This document shows, one piece after another, positions 31,853-39,813 of a stretch of 64,000 bases of DNA; the first letter of the stretch is position 1, and each line of letters begins with the position of its first letter. A program made the position numbers and the translations under genes. The notes under the pieces are model-generated. The model was not told where the DNA came from. It did no database searches and worked only from the letters and a program-made list of their open reading frames with translations. The DNA comes from Arthrobacter sp. S39 (GTDB taxonomy: Bacteria; Actinomycetota; Actinomycetes; Actinomycetales; Micrococcaceae): NCBI RefSeq assembly GCF_004320525.1, contig NZ_SIHX01000004.1, positions 1 to 64,000 of the forward strand. Reading direction: 5' to 3'.

Positions 31853-32881
31853 GTGCTCGATTTGCCCGTGTGGTTCGAGGTCGGCTCACTTGTCGTCCTT
31901 GGCCTGATCCTCCTGATCGATCTTTTGCTGGTTGTCCGGCGTCCCCATGAACCTTCCATGAAGGAAGCCGGGCTGTGGGTGGCGTTCTACGTATCGCTCG
32001 CCCTCGTGTTCGCCGGCGCCATGTTCGCCTTTACCGGTGCCGAGTTCGGCGGCCAGTTCGTGGCCGGCTGGGTCACGGAATACAGCCTCAGCATCGACAA
32101 CCTGTTTGTCTTCATCATCATCATGGCCCGCTTCTCCGTGCCGCGGAAATACCAGCAGGAGGTGCTGATGGTGGGCATCATCATCGCGCTGATCCTGCGT
32201 GGCATCTTCATCCTCCTCGGCGCCATCGTGATCGAGCAGTTCAGCTGGGTGTTCTACATCTTCGGTGCGTTCCTGCTCTGGACCGCGTGGAAGCAGGCCC
32301 AGGATGAAGGCGAGGACGAAGAGGACAAGGAAAACCCCCTCATCGCCCGGATCCGCAAGGTCATCCCCATGTCGGAGAAGTTCGACGGCGGCAAGCTGCG
32401 CACCGAGGTGAACGGCAAGAAGGTCTTCACCCCGATGCTGATCGTTTTCATTACGATTGGCCTGACCGACCTCCTCTTCGCTGTTGACTCCATCCCGGCG
32501 ATCTTCGGCCTGACCCAGAGCCCCTTCATCGTGTTCACCGCCAACCTGTTCGCCCTGATGGGCCTGCGCCAGCTGTACTTCCTGCTGGGTGGCCTGATGA
32601 ACCGCCTGATCTACCTCAAGCACGCGCTGTCCTTCATCCTGGCGTTCATCGGCGTGAAGCTGGTGCTGCACGCAATGCATGTGAACGAACTGCCGTTCAT
32701 CAACGGTGGGCACCACATCGAATGGGCACCGGAGATTCCGACGTTCGTGTCCCTGGCCGTCATCGTGGGCACCATCATCGTTGCCGTGGTTGCCAGCCTC
32801 CTGAGCTCCAAGGCGAAGACGGCCCACCTGGACCCGCGCCTCGAGGAAGACGCCAAGAAGAGCCTCAGCGACGTCGAGTAG
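31853..32881 (+). CDS. TerC/Alx-family membrane protein, probable Mn2+ exporter
   Basis: The 342-residue protein has about nine membrane helices and the TerC signatures: VTEYSLSIDNLFVFIIIM (about residues 75-92) with the conserved Glu-Tyr-Ser-Leu-Ser-x-Asp-Asn, and LLFAVDSIPAIFGLTQSPFIVFTANLFALMGLRQLYF, in which the AVDSIPA motif supplies further metal-binding acids. A charged cytoplasmic loop (residues 150-190) and an Asp/Glu/Lys tail follow. Alx/TerC proteins export Mn2+ and protect secreted metalloenzymes. The yybP-ykoY-like leader supports a manganese role over tellurite. GTG 31853 follows GCGAAAGG; an earlier in-frame ATG 31793 lies within the riboswitch. Confidence 0.9.
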   Translation: MLDLPVWFEVGSLVVLGLILLIDLLLVVRRPHEPSMKEAGLWVAFYVSLALVFAGAMFAFTGAEFGGQFVAGWVTEYSLSIDNLFVFIIIMARFSVPRKYQQEVLMVGIIIALILRGIFILLGAIVIEQFSWVFYIFGAFLLWTAWKQAQDEGEDEEDKENPLIARIRKVIPMSEKFDGGKLRTEVNGKKVFTPMLIVFITIGLTDLLFAVDSIPAIFGLTQSPFIVFTANLFALMGLRQLYFLLGGLMNRLIYLKHALSFILAFIGVKLVLHAMHVNELPFINGGHHIEWAPEIPTFVSLAVIVGTIIVAVVASLLSSKAKTAHLDPRLEEDAKKSLSDVE

Positions 32882-32921
32882 GCTTTCCGCGCGGGTTCAC
32901 TCCGCGTACCGCATGTCCCTC

Positions 32922-32952
32922 ATGATCCCGGCCGCAGCGCGGCCGGGATCAT
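32922..32952 (+). terminator. Terminator hairpin after terC
   Basis: ATGATCCCGGCCGC and GCGGCCGGGATCAT form a perfect 14-base stem with an AGC loop. There is no T-run, as is common for actinobacterial terminators. Confidence 0.65.
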
Positions 32953-32992
32953 TGGCTTAAAACTGCCCCTGTAGCAGGTGGCCGCCGGGGAC

Positions 32993-32998
32993 TATGCT
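32993..32998 (+). promoter_or_regulatory. -10 element of the MFS gene, leaderless
   Basis: TATGCT is followed by 6 bases and ATG 33005, which fixes this start over the alternatives at 32978 and 33047. Confidence 0.5.
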
Positions 32999-33004
32999 CG
33001 GACC

Positions 33005-34357
33005 ATGGCCGGCACTGTGATGACCGAAAGCGGAGTGCGCCAGGTGCAGCGGCGCACCGTGGCGCTGCTGAGCGTGGCCCAGGTTTTCGCCGGCATCGGC
33101 ACGGGAGCAACCGTTTCCATCGGCTCAATCCTTGCCGTGGAACTCTCGGGCTCCACGGCCTGGGCCGGCTCCGTGGCCACCGTCATGACGCTCGGTGCCG
33201 CACTGGCCGCGCTGCCGCTTGCCTCACTCGCTGACCGCCGGGGACGCCGGATCGGACAGGTCACGGGCCTGTCCGCCGCCATGCTCGGCACCGTACTCAT
33301 CATCCTGTCAGTTGTATCCGGCGTCTTTATCCTGCTCGTGCTGGGCGCTGCAGGCATTGGCATAGGGACCGCCGCCAGCCTCCAGGCGCGCTTCGCCGCC
33401 GTCGACCTCGCGGATGCCGACCACCGCGGCCGGGCGCTTTCCACGGTGGTGTGGGCTGTGACCGTTGGAGCTGTTGCCGGGCCGAACCTGATCCAGCCGG
33501 GTGCCGTGGTGGGGCAGGCCCTCGGCCTGCCGCCGGTGGCCGGCCCCTTCGTCATTTCCGCGGCCGGACTCCTCCTGGCCACTCTCCTGCTTTTTGCCGG
33601 CCTCAGGCCGGACCCCCTCCTGCTCGCACGGGAGCTCGCCTCACGGCCGGGATTCGGGGCGGACGGACCGCTGGTCCCGGCCGCCGCTCCGGGCAGCCGT
33701 CCCGGCGGTTCACTGGTCCGCGGAATGCGGGCGATCCGGCAGTCCAGGGCAGCGTGGCTGGCGCTGGCCGCCGTCGTCGGAGCGCATGCGGTGATGGTGG
33801 GCGTGATGTCCATGACGCCGCTGCACCTGCAGGAGCTTGTGGCGGGTCCCGGGCATGCAGGCCACGCCGCCACCGGCGATGTGCTGGTGATCATCGGGTT
33901 CACGATTTCGCTGCATATCGCGGGCATGTTTGCGCTGTCACCGCTCATGGGCTGGCTGACGGACAAGGCCGGCCGGACGGAGACGATCATGATCGGCTTC
34001 ACCACGCTGATCGCCGCAGTGGCGGTGGCAGGGTTCGGCCAGTCGTCCACGGTGGCCGTGGCCGTGGGGCTGGTCCTGCTGGGCGTGGGCTGGTCCGCGT
34101 CCACCATTTCCGGCTCCACCCTCCTGGCCGAAAGTGTCGGCCAGGAGTCCCGGGTTGTGGTCCAGGGCGTGTCGGACATGCTGATGGGCGTTGCCGGTGC
34201 GGTGGGCGGGGCGACGTCGGGCCTGGTGCTCAGCAGCGCCGGCTACCTGGGGCTGAACATGGTGGGCGCCGTGGTGGGGGCAATTGTCCTGGCGGCCGCC
34301 TCCGTGACGCTGGTGGCGCGGCGCCGCAGGCCAGCGCCCAGGTCAGTGGCGGGCTGA
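33005..34357 (+). CDS. MFS transporter
   Basis: The 450-residue product has about twelve membrane helices. The MFS motif A loop is LPLASLADRRGRRIGQVTG (about residues 70-88), between helices 2 and 3. GIGIGTAASLQARFAAVDLADADHRGRALSTVVW is helix 4 plus the 4-5 loop, and the second half carries GWLTDKAGRTETIMIG (motif A repeat, about 310-325) and WSASTISGSTLLAESV. No substrate-specific family is recognisable; drug or metabolite efflux is typical. ATG 33005 is chosen because of the -10 element 6 bases before it. It is convergent with the peptidase gene, ending 15 bases past its 3' end. Confidence 0.86.
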   Translation: MAGTVMTESGVRQVQRRTVALLSVAQVFAGIGTGATVSIGSILAVELSGSTAWAGSVATVMTLGAALAALPLASLADRRGRRIGQVTGLSAAMLGTVLIILSVVSGVFILLVLGAAGIGIGTAASLQARFAAVDLADADHRGRALSTVVWAVTVGAVAGPNLIQPGAVVGQALGLPPVAGPFVISAAGLLLATLLLFAGLRPDPLLLARELASRPGFGADGPLVPAAAPGSRPGGSLVRGMRAIRQSRAAWLALAAVVGAHAVMVGVMSMTPLHLQELVAGPGHAGHAATGDVLVIIGFTISLHIAGMFALSPLMGWLTDKAGRTETIMIGFTTLIAAVAVAGFGQSSTVAVAVGLVLLGVGWSASTISGSTLLAESVGQESRVVVQGVSDMLMGVAGAVGGATSGLVLSSAGYLGLNMVGAVVGAIVLAAASVTLVARRRRPAPRSVAG

Positions 34358-35725
34358 GCGCACCATTCCCAGCAGCCGGCCGAAGATGGACTCGCCGTCG
34401 TCAGCTATTCCGTCGTGGTGGAAATCGGGGGTCTCCCACACTTGGAGCCCGCGGACTGCCGCCGCAGTTTCCAGGGAGAGTGCCCGGTCCACGTAGATAT
34501 CGTCCCGGTAGACCGCAGCGGCAACCGGCACAGTGTTGTTGGCCAGCTGGTCACAGTCGTAGAGCGGCTTCCAGTCCGCCTTGCCGGCCAGCAGATGGGC
34601 GACCTGCCGCAGCGGCTCCAACGCGGCATCCTGCTCGAAATACCACGGGTACACCATCTCCCCGGTGAGCAGCAGCGGCGTGGCATCAGGATGGAACTCG
34701 GGATGTTCCTGAAGCACCCGCCAGGCCGCCCAGTCGCTGGCCTGCCCCTGACCGTAAATGGACTCGTGCATCAGCGCATACAGGGGATTGGCCAGCCGGG
34801 ACACAATCCCCTGGACCTGTTCGAGGAAGGCATCGGACAGCCGGCTGCCGTGCAGCGACTCGGTGAACGCGTCCTCCAGCAGGTAGTGCAGGCCGTCCAC
34901 CCTGGTGTTGCCGCCCAGGAAAGCCCCCACCATCTGGAACCGCTCGACGGTCAGGCGGCCGCCGTCGGGCAGGAATTCCTCGTTCCGGCGAAGATGGCCG
35001 GCAATCCGTTCCACCGTCCGCCGGTCCTCCGGGTACCAGCTGAAGTATTCGGTGTTCCGCTCCGCGACGCGCTGGAACGTGGCACGGTAGATATCGTCCG
35101 CCGGGCAGGACAGCGGGGCCAGCCCGCCGGTGATCAGTGCTTCCTTGAGCCCGTCCGGCGCGACGGAAAGATAGGTGAGGGCGCAGAACCCGCCGTAGCT
35201 TTGCCCGTAGATGCTCCAGGGGCCGGAGCCGAGGACTTCGCGGATGAGTTCCGCATCGGCCACGATCGAATCGGCCCTGAAGTGCTCAAGGTAGGCGGCC
35301 TGTTCTTCAGCCGTGCCGCGCAGGGGCAGGGTGTTCCGGTCGGCAGGGGAGGAAAGGCCGGTTCCGCGCTGGTCCAGCATGAGGATCCGGAAATCCCGGG
35401 CAGCCGCTTTGCTCCAGCCGCCCAGCGACGCGAACCGGTTGCCGCGTCCGCCGGGACCGCCCTGGAGGAACAGCAGCCAGGGCAGTTCCTCCGCTTCCGC
35501 CTCGGTGTGGGCCGTGGAAACGTACTCGCGGGCGAACACCGTGATGGTCTCCGCAGCGTCCCCGGTCCCAGGCGCCGTTTCGGCGCCGGCCCCGGTACCA
35601 AAATGGTCCAGCGGCACAGTGAAATAGTGCTCGGTGGTCCGCATGCCACGGAATTCATGGCGTGCTTTGACCGTGTGCCGTACCGGCGTTTTGGTCCTCG
35701 GGACTGTGGCGGACTGCTCAGCCAC
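34343..35725 (-). CDS. Proline iminopeptidase-like alpha/beta hydrolase (S33 family)
   Basis: The 460-residue product has an alpha/beta-hydrolase core: WLLFLQGGPGGRG is the oxyanion loop (HGGPG-type, here QGGPG), LMLDQRGTGLSSP follows, and the nucleophile elbow GQSYGGF carries the catalytic Ser near residue 176. The other members are expected in the TGEMVYPWYFEQ and FHHDGIADD regions, with His in the last. These motifs and the long helical cap (about residues 200-330) match peptidase family S33, proline iminopeptidases that remove N-terminal Pro. GTG 35725 overlaps the GNAT stop (GTGGCTGA), so it is translationally coupled to it; ATG further in (MRTTEHYF) is the alternative. Confidence 0.85.
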   Translation of the reverse strand: MAEQSATVPRTKTPVRHTVKARHEFRGMRTTEHYFTVPLDHFGTGAGAETAPGTGDAAETITVFAREYVSTAHTEAEAEELPWLLFLQGGPGGRGNRFASLGGWSKAAARDFRILMLDQRGTGLSSPADRNTLPLRGTAEEQAAYLEHFRADSIVADAELIREVLGSGPWSIYGQSYGGFCALTYLSVAPDGLKEALITGGLAPLSCPADDIYRATFQRVAERNTEYFSWYPEDRRTVERIAGHLRRNEEFLPDGGRLTVERFQMVGAFLGGNTRVDGLHYLLEDAFTESLHGSRLSDAFLEQVQGIVSRLANPLYALMHESIYGQGQASDWAAWRVLQEHPEFHPDATPLLLTGEMVYPWYFEQDAALEPLRQVAHLLAGKADWKPLYDCDQLANNTVPVAAAVYRDDIYVDRALSLETAAAVRGLQVWETPDFHHDGIADDGESIFGRLLGMVRSARH

Positions 35726-36218
35726 GAAGGGCCGCGACGTTGCTGCTGCCAAAGTGCTCCAGGGCGTCACCGGCCAGCCGGAACGTGGACCAGCCGTCCA
35801 TGGGGCGGGCACCGAGGCCCCGGTAGAAGTTGATCGAGGGCTCGTTCCAATCCAGGACGCTCCACTCAACCCTGGCGTAGCCGTTCTCGACGGCGGTGGC
35901 CGCGAGATGCTTCAGGAGCGCCTTGCCGTGTCCCTCGCCCCGGGCGTGCGGGCTGACGTAGAGGTCCTCCAGGTAGATGCCGTGGACGCCTTCCCAGGTG
36001 GAGTAGTTCAGGAACCACAGCGCGAATCCCTGGACCTCGCCCGCCGCGTTCTCAGCCATCGTCGCGAACACGCGGGGGTTGGCCCCGAACAGGACTTCGG
36101 CGAGCATTTCCGGGGTGTTGCGGACGGCGTCCGGTTCCTTTTCGTAGATGGCCAGTTCGTGGATCATCTGCAGGATTGCGGGGACGTCGTGCCGGTTTGC
36201 GGGGCGGATTACACTCAT
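35718..36218 (-). CDS. GNAT N-acetyltransferase, diamine/spermidine acetyltransferase-like
   Basis: The 166-residue protein resembles the SSAT/thialysine acetyltransferase group. IRPANRHDVPAILQMIHELAIYEKEPDAV at the N-terminus carries the typical ELA.YEK motif. FALWFLNYSTWEGVHGIYLEDLYVSPHARGEGHGKALLKHLAATA contains the acetyl-CoA loop (RGEGHGKALL, about residues 102-111), and VEWSVLDWNEPSINFYRGLGARPMDGW is the SSAT-like C-terminus. Likely substrates are small diamines or lysine analogues. ATG 36218 has its own -10 element, even though the helicase gene is only 20 bases upstream. Its stop is overlapped by the peptidase start. Confidence 0.87.
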   Translation of the reverse strand: MSVIRPANRHDVPAILQMIHELAIYEKEPDAVRNTPEMLAEVLFGANPRVFATMAENAAGEVQGFALWFLNYSTWEGVHGIYLEDLYVSPHARGEGHGKALLKHLAATAVENGYARVEWSVLDWNEPSINFYRGLGARPMDGWSTFRLAGDALEHFGSSNVAALRG

Positions 36219-36224
36219 GGTCCG

Positions 36225-36230
36225 AGTTTA
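36225..36230 (-). promoter_or_regulatory. -10 element of the SSAT-like GNAT gene, leaderless
   Basis: TAAACT on the minus strand is followed by 6 bases and ATG 36218. It lies in the 20-base gap after the helicase stop, so the GNAT-peptidase pair can be transcribed separately. Confidence 0.45.
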
Positions 36231-36238
36231 CTAGGGCC

Positions 36239-38785
36239 TTAGAGCCGGTTGACGTCGGTCACGCGGACCATCGCAGTGCCGGTTTCGTCGGAGGCGGCCA
36301 GGTCCACCTCGGCGGAGATTCCCCAGTCGTGGTTGCGTGCCGGATCGTCGAAGATCTGCCGGACCTTCCACAGCGCGGGCTCCTCGGTGATGATCAACAG
36401 CCCGGGTCCGCGCGCGTCCGGTCCGGTGCCGATGTCATTGTGCTCGTCGAAGTAGTCGTCCAGGACGTCTTCCCAGCGCTCGGCATCCCAGCCGGCGCCG
36501 CCGTCGAGCTCTCCCAGGGCTGCCGCATCCTCATCGGCGAACAGTTCCACGCGGCGGAACATCTCGTTGCGAACCATCACACGGAAGGCCCGGATGTTGG
36601 ACGTCAACGACGGCGGCGGGGGAGGCGGCGCGTCGTGCGGGGTCGGCGCGGCGCCGGACGTCAGTTCCTCCCACTCATCCAGCAGGCTGGAATCGACCTG
36701 CCGGACGAGCTCGCCCAGCCAGGCGATGAGGTCTTCGAGGTCGTCGCGGAGCAGGTCCTGGGGCACGGTCTGGCGCAGCGCCTTGAAACAGTCGGCGAGG
36801 TAGCGCAGCACAATGCCCTCGGAGCGGGCCAGCCCGTAGAACTGGACGAATTCGCCGAAGTTCATGGCCCGTTCGTACATGTCCCTGACCACCGACTTCG
36901 GGGCCAGCTCGAAGTCGCCCACCCACGGCGCGGCCTTCCGGTAAACCTCGAACGCTTCACCCAGGAGCTCCGCGAGCGGCTGCGGATAGGTCACCTCCTC
37001 CAGCATCGCCATGCGCTGGTCGTACTCGATGCCATCGGCTTTCATCGCCGCGATGGCTTCGCCGCGGGCCTTCTTCTGCTGGGCGGACAGGATCTGGCGG
37101 GGCTTCTCCAGCGTCGCCTCGATCACGGACACGACGTCCAGGGCGTACGCCGGCGACTCCGGATCCAGCAGTTCCAGCGCAGCAAGGGCGAACGGTGAGA
37201 GTGGCTGGTTCAGCGCAAAGTTGGCCTGCAGGTGGACTGTGAGCCTGACGGTCCTGCCGTCCGCACCCTGCTCCTCGGCCGGAATGCGCTCCACGACTTC
37301 GGCAGCGAGGAGCTCGCGGTAGATACCCAGGGCCCTTTTCATCAGCCGCAGCTGCGAGGACCGTGACTCGTGGTTCTCTGTCAGGAGCCGGCGGGCGGCG
37401 TGGAACGGGTCGCCCGGCCGCTCCATCAGGTTCATCAGCATCGCGTGCGTCACGCTGAAGCTGGAGTTCAGGGGGTCGGGGACGGATTCCACCAGGCGCT
37501 TGAACGTCGGCTCGCCCCAGGAGACAAACCCTTCCGGCGGTTTCTTCTTGACCACCTGGCGAAGTTTCTTCTGGTCGTCGCCGAACTTTGCAGTGGCCTT
37601 GGCCATCGCCTTCACGTTTTCCGTTACATGCTCCGGTGCCTGGACCACCACCGTGCCGGCGGTGTCATAGCCCGCGCGTCCTGCCCGGCCGGCAATCTGG
37701 TGGAACTCCCGTGAGTTAAGCAGCCGGGTGCGTACGCCGTCGTACTTGCTCAAAGCCGTGAGCAGGACGGTGCGGATGGGCACGTTGATGCCCACGCCCA
37801 GGGTGTCGGTTCCGCAGATCACCTTGAGCAAACCGGCCTGGGCGAGCTGCTCCACCAGCCGGCGGTACTTCGGCAGCATGCCGGCGTGGTGGACGCCGAT
37901 GCCGTGCCGGACCAGCCGGTTGAGGGTTTTGCCGAATCCCGCGGCGAACCGGAAATTGGCGATCAGCTCGGCGATCTTGTCCTTTTCCTCGCGGGTGCAC
38001 ACGTTGATGCTCATCAGGGTCTGGGCCCGGTCGATCGCCTCGATCTGGCTGAAGTGCACCACGTAGACCGGCACCTGTTTGGTGGAGAGCAGTTCCTCGA
38101 GGGTCTCGTGGACCGGCGTCTGGTGGTAGTAGTAGTGCAGCGGGATGGGCCGCTCGGCCGAGCTGACGGTGGTGGTGGGCCGGCCGGTCAGTTCGGTGAT
38201 GCCGTCCTCGAACCGGCTGACATCACCCAGCGTGGCGGACATCAGGAGGAACTGCGCCTGCGGCAGCTCCAGCAGCGGCACCTGCCAGGCCCAGCCGCGC
38301 TGCGGATCCGAGTAGAAGTGGAACTCGTCCATGATCACGGCGCCAAGCTCCGCTGCGGCGCCTTCGCGGAGCGCGATGTTCGCCAGGATCTCGGCCGTGC
38401 AGCAAATGATGGGCGCGTCCTGGTTGACGCCCGAATCGCCGGTGATCATGCCCACGTTTTCGGCGCCGAAAATGTCGCACAGAGCGAAGAACTTCTCGGA
38501 AACCAGTGCCTTGATCGGGGCCGTGTAGTAGCTGCGCTGCCCACGCGCCATGGCCTGGAAATGTGCGGCGATGGCCACGAGTGACTTTCCGGAGCCGGTC
38601 GGCGTGGCGAGGATAACGTTGGCACCGGTGGCGAACTCCATGATGGCCTCGTCCTGGGCGGCGTACAGTTCGAGCCCCCGGCTTTCGGTCCACTCAAGGA
38701 ATTGTGTGTAGAGGGCGTCCGGGTCGATCCCCGCGCCCGAGGGGTTTGAGGCGGGCAGGACGGGCAGCTGGTCAACGAGTTTCAT
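36239..38785 (-). CDS. Ski2-like DEAD/DEAH RNA helicase with DUF3516 domain
   Basis: The 848-residue protein has a full superfamily 2 helicase core: Walker A ATPTGSGKS (60-68), PIKALVSEKFF (Ia), TGDSG, the DEFH box (153-156), SATLGD (183-188), the second RecA lobe and motif VI HQIAGRAGRAGYD (362-374). The C-terminal 430 residues match the DUF3516 extension of actinobacterial helicases related to Ski2/Mtr4. It probably unwinds structured RNA for decay or ribosome work, but the target is unknown. ATG 38785 is close behind TAAGCT (38794-38799, 8 bases), suggesting an almost leaderless mRNA. It heads a minus-strand run with GNAT and peptidase genes. Confidence 0.9.
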   Translation of the reverse strand: MKLVDQLPVLPASNPSGAGIDPDALYTQFLEWTESRGLELYAAQDEAIMEFATGANVILATPTGSGKSLVAIAAHFQAMARGQRSYYTAPIKALVSEKFFALCDIFGAENVGMITGDSGVNQDAPIICCTAEILANIALREGAAAELGAVIMDEFHFYSDPQRGWAWQVPLLELPQAQFLLMSATLGDVSRFEDGITELTGRPTTTVSSAERPIPLHYYYHQTPVHETLEELLSTKQVPVYVVHFSQIEAIDRAQTLMSINVCTREEKDKIAELIANFRFAAGFGKTLNRLVRHGIGVHHAGMLPKYRRLVEQLAQAGLLKVICGTDTLGVGINVPIRTVLLTALSKYDGVRTRLLNSREFHQIAGRAGRAGYDTAGTVVVQAPEHVTENVKAMAKATAKFGDDQKKLRQVVKKKPPEGFVSWGEPTFKRLVESVPDPLNSSFSVTHAMLMNLMERPGDPFHAARRLLTENHESRSSQLRLMKRALGIYRELLAAEVVERIPAEEQGADGRTVRLTVHLQANFALNQPLSPFALAALELLDPESPAYALDVVSVIEATLEKPRQILSAQQKKARGEAIAAMKADGIEYDQRMAMLEEVTYPQPLAELLGEAFEVYRKAAPWVGDFELAPKSVVRDMYERAMNFGEFVQFYGLARSEGIVLRYLADCFKALRQTVPQDLLRDDLEDLIAWLGELVRQVDSSLLDEWEELTSGAAPTPHDAPPPPPPSLTSNIRAFRVMVRNEMFRRVELFADEDAAALGELDGGAGWDAERWEDVLDDYFDEHNDIGTGPDARGPGLLIITEEPALWKVRQIFDDPARNHDWGISAEVDLAASDETGTAMVRVTDVNRL

Positions 38786-38881
38786 TGTTTTCCAGCTTAG
38801 TGCCCGGCAGCTGCCGGAGATCCTGGCATGGGCGGGTTAGGCTCGCGTTACCGGAGCCGACAACAGACCGTGGAGAAAAAT

Positions 38882-39661
38882 GTGAAGTGGGACCCAATAA
38901 AGTACGTCCAGTTCGGCGACTACCGCGACCGGCCGTTTTTTGACCTCACCGGCCGGATCCAGGCCGAGGCCCCGCGCAACGTCGCGGACCTGGGGTGCGG
39001 CCCCGGGAACCTCACGGCAACCCTTGCCCGCAGGTGGCCCGAAGCGAAGGTCGTGGGGCTCGACTCGTCCAGCCAGATGCTGGCCAAGGCTGCCGTCCAG
39101 GCCGCGGAACACGAACGCCTGAGCTTCGAGCAGGCAGACATAGCCGGCTGGATGCCCTCCGCCGAAACGGACGTTGTGGTCACCAACGCCGCGCTGCAGT
39201 GGGTGCCGGGCCACCAGGAGATGCTGGCGCGCTGGCTGGAAGCCCTGCAGCCAGGTGCCTGGTTCGCCATGCAGGTGCCGGGGAATTTCAACGCACCGTC
39301 GCACACGCTGATGCGGGAACTGGCCGCGTCGGCTGCCTGGGCGGCGAAGCTGGCAGGCGTTCTGCGCGGAGGGGAGTCCGTGGGGGAGCCTGCCGACTAC
39401 CTGGGCATCATGCTGGACGCCGGCTGCACTGCCGACGCCTGGGAGACCAATTACCAGCAGGTCCTGCCCGGGACTGATCCGGTTCTTGAGTGGGTCCGGG
39501 GTACCGCCCTGCGGCCGGTCCTGGCGGTGCTTTCCGCCGAGGACGGAGCTGCCTTCGAATCCGACTACGCGGCGGGGCTGCGGGCGGCATATCCCGGAAG
39601 TGGCCACGGGACCGTGTTCCCGTTCAGAAGAATCTTCGCTGTGGCCCGCAAAAACCCCTAG
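38882..39661 (+). CDS. tam: Trans-aconitate 2-methyltransferase family protein
   Basis: The 259-residue product starts KWDPIKYVQFGDYRDRPFFDLTGRI, the typical Tam N-terminus that folds over the active site. SAM-binding motif I is ADLGCGPGNLTATLA (about residues 33-48), motif II is VVGLDSSSQMLAKA, and motif III and IV lie in WMPSAETDVVVTNAALQWVPGH. The Tam enzyme methylates trans-aconitate to limit inhibition of aconitase. GTG 38882 is chosen because the conserved N-terminus begins there, not at the ATG 38828 in front. It is divergent from the helicase; the 96-base gap holds no clear operator. Confidence 0.88.
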   Translation: MKWDPIKYVQFGDYRDRPFFDLTGRIQAEAPRNVADLGCGPGNLTATLARRWPEAKVVGLDSSSQMLAKAAVQAAEHERLSFEQADIAGWMPSAETDVVVTNAALQWVPGHQEMLARWLEALQPGAWFAMQVPGNFNAPSHTLMRELAASAAWAAKLAGVLRGGESVGEPADYLGIMLDAGCTADAWETNYQQVLPGTDPVLEWVRGTALRPVLAVLSAEDGAAFESDYAAGLRAAYPGSGHGTVFPFRRIFAVARKNP

Positions 39662-39689
39662 GCTTCGAACTCCATTCGATGTAGTTTGC

Positions 39690-39704
39690 TGACGCCACGC
39701 GTCA
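39690..39704. promoter_or_regulatory. Inverted repeat upstream of the ABC exporter operon
   Basis: TGACGC-CAC-GCGTCA is a perfect 6-base inverted repeat with a 3-base centre. It lies 35 bases upstream of the -10 TACAAT (39739-39744) of the ABC operon, a suitable place for an operator. Confidence 0.4.
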
Positions 39705-39738
39705 CGCCGTGTGACAACGGATCGAATGTGATGTGGCT

Positions 39739-39744
39739 TACAAT
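39739..39744 (+). promoter_or_regulatory. -10 element of the ABC exporter operon
   Basis: TACAAT is a good -10. It overlaps the open frame's first GTG (39733), so the protein must start downstream of it, which supports GTG 39814 with its GGAGG site. Confidence 0.5.
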
Positions 39745-39813
39745 GACGGAGCGGCTGTTAGGGGCGGGCTAATCCGACTCCTGACTGGCCTCCCGACGAC
39801 GTGCGGAGGTGCA

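Noticed and set aside
39665..39680. TCGAAC and ATTCGA near the end of tam, resembling a LexA box
   Set aside because: The half-sites are separated by 3 bases instead of 4 and the second half differs; it lies inside the tam coding end.
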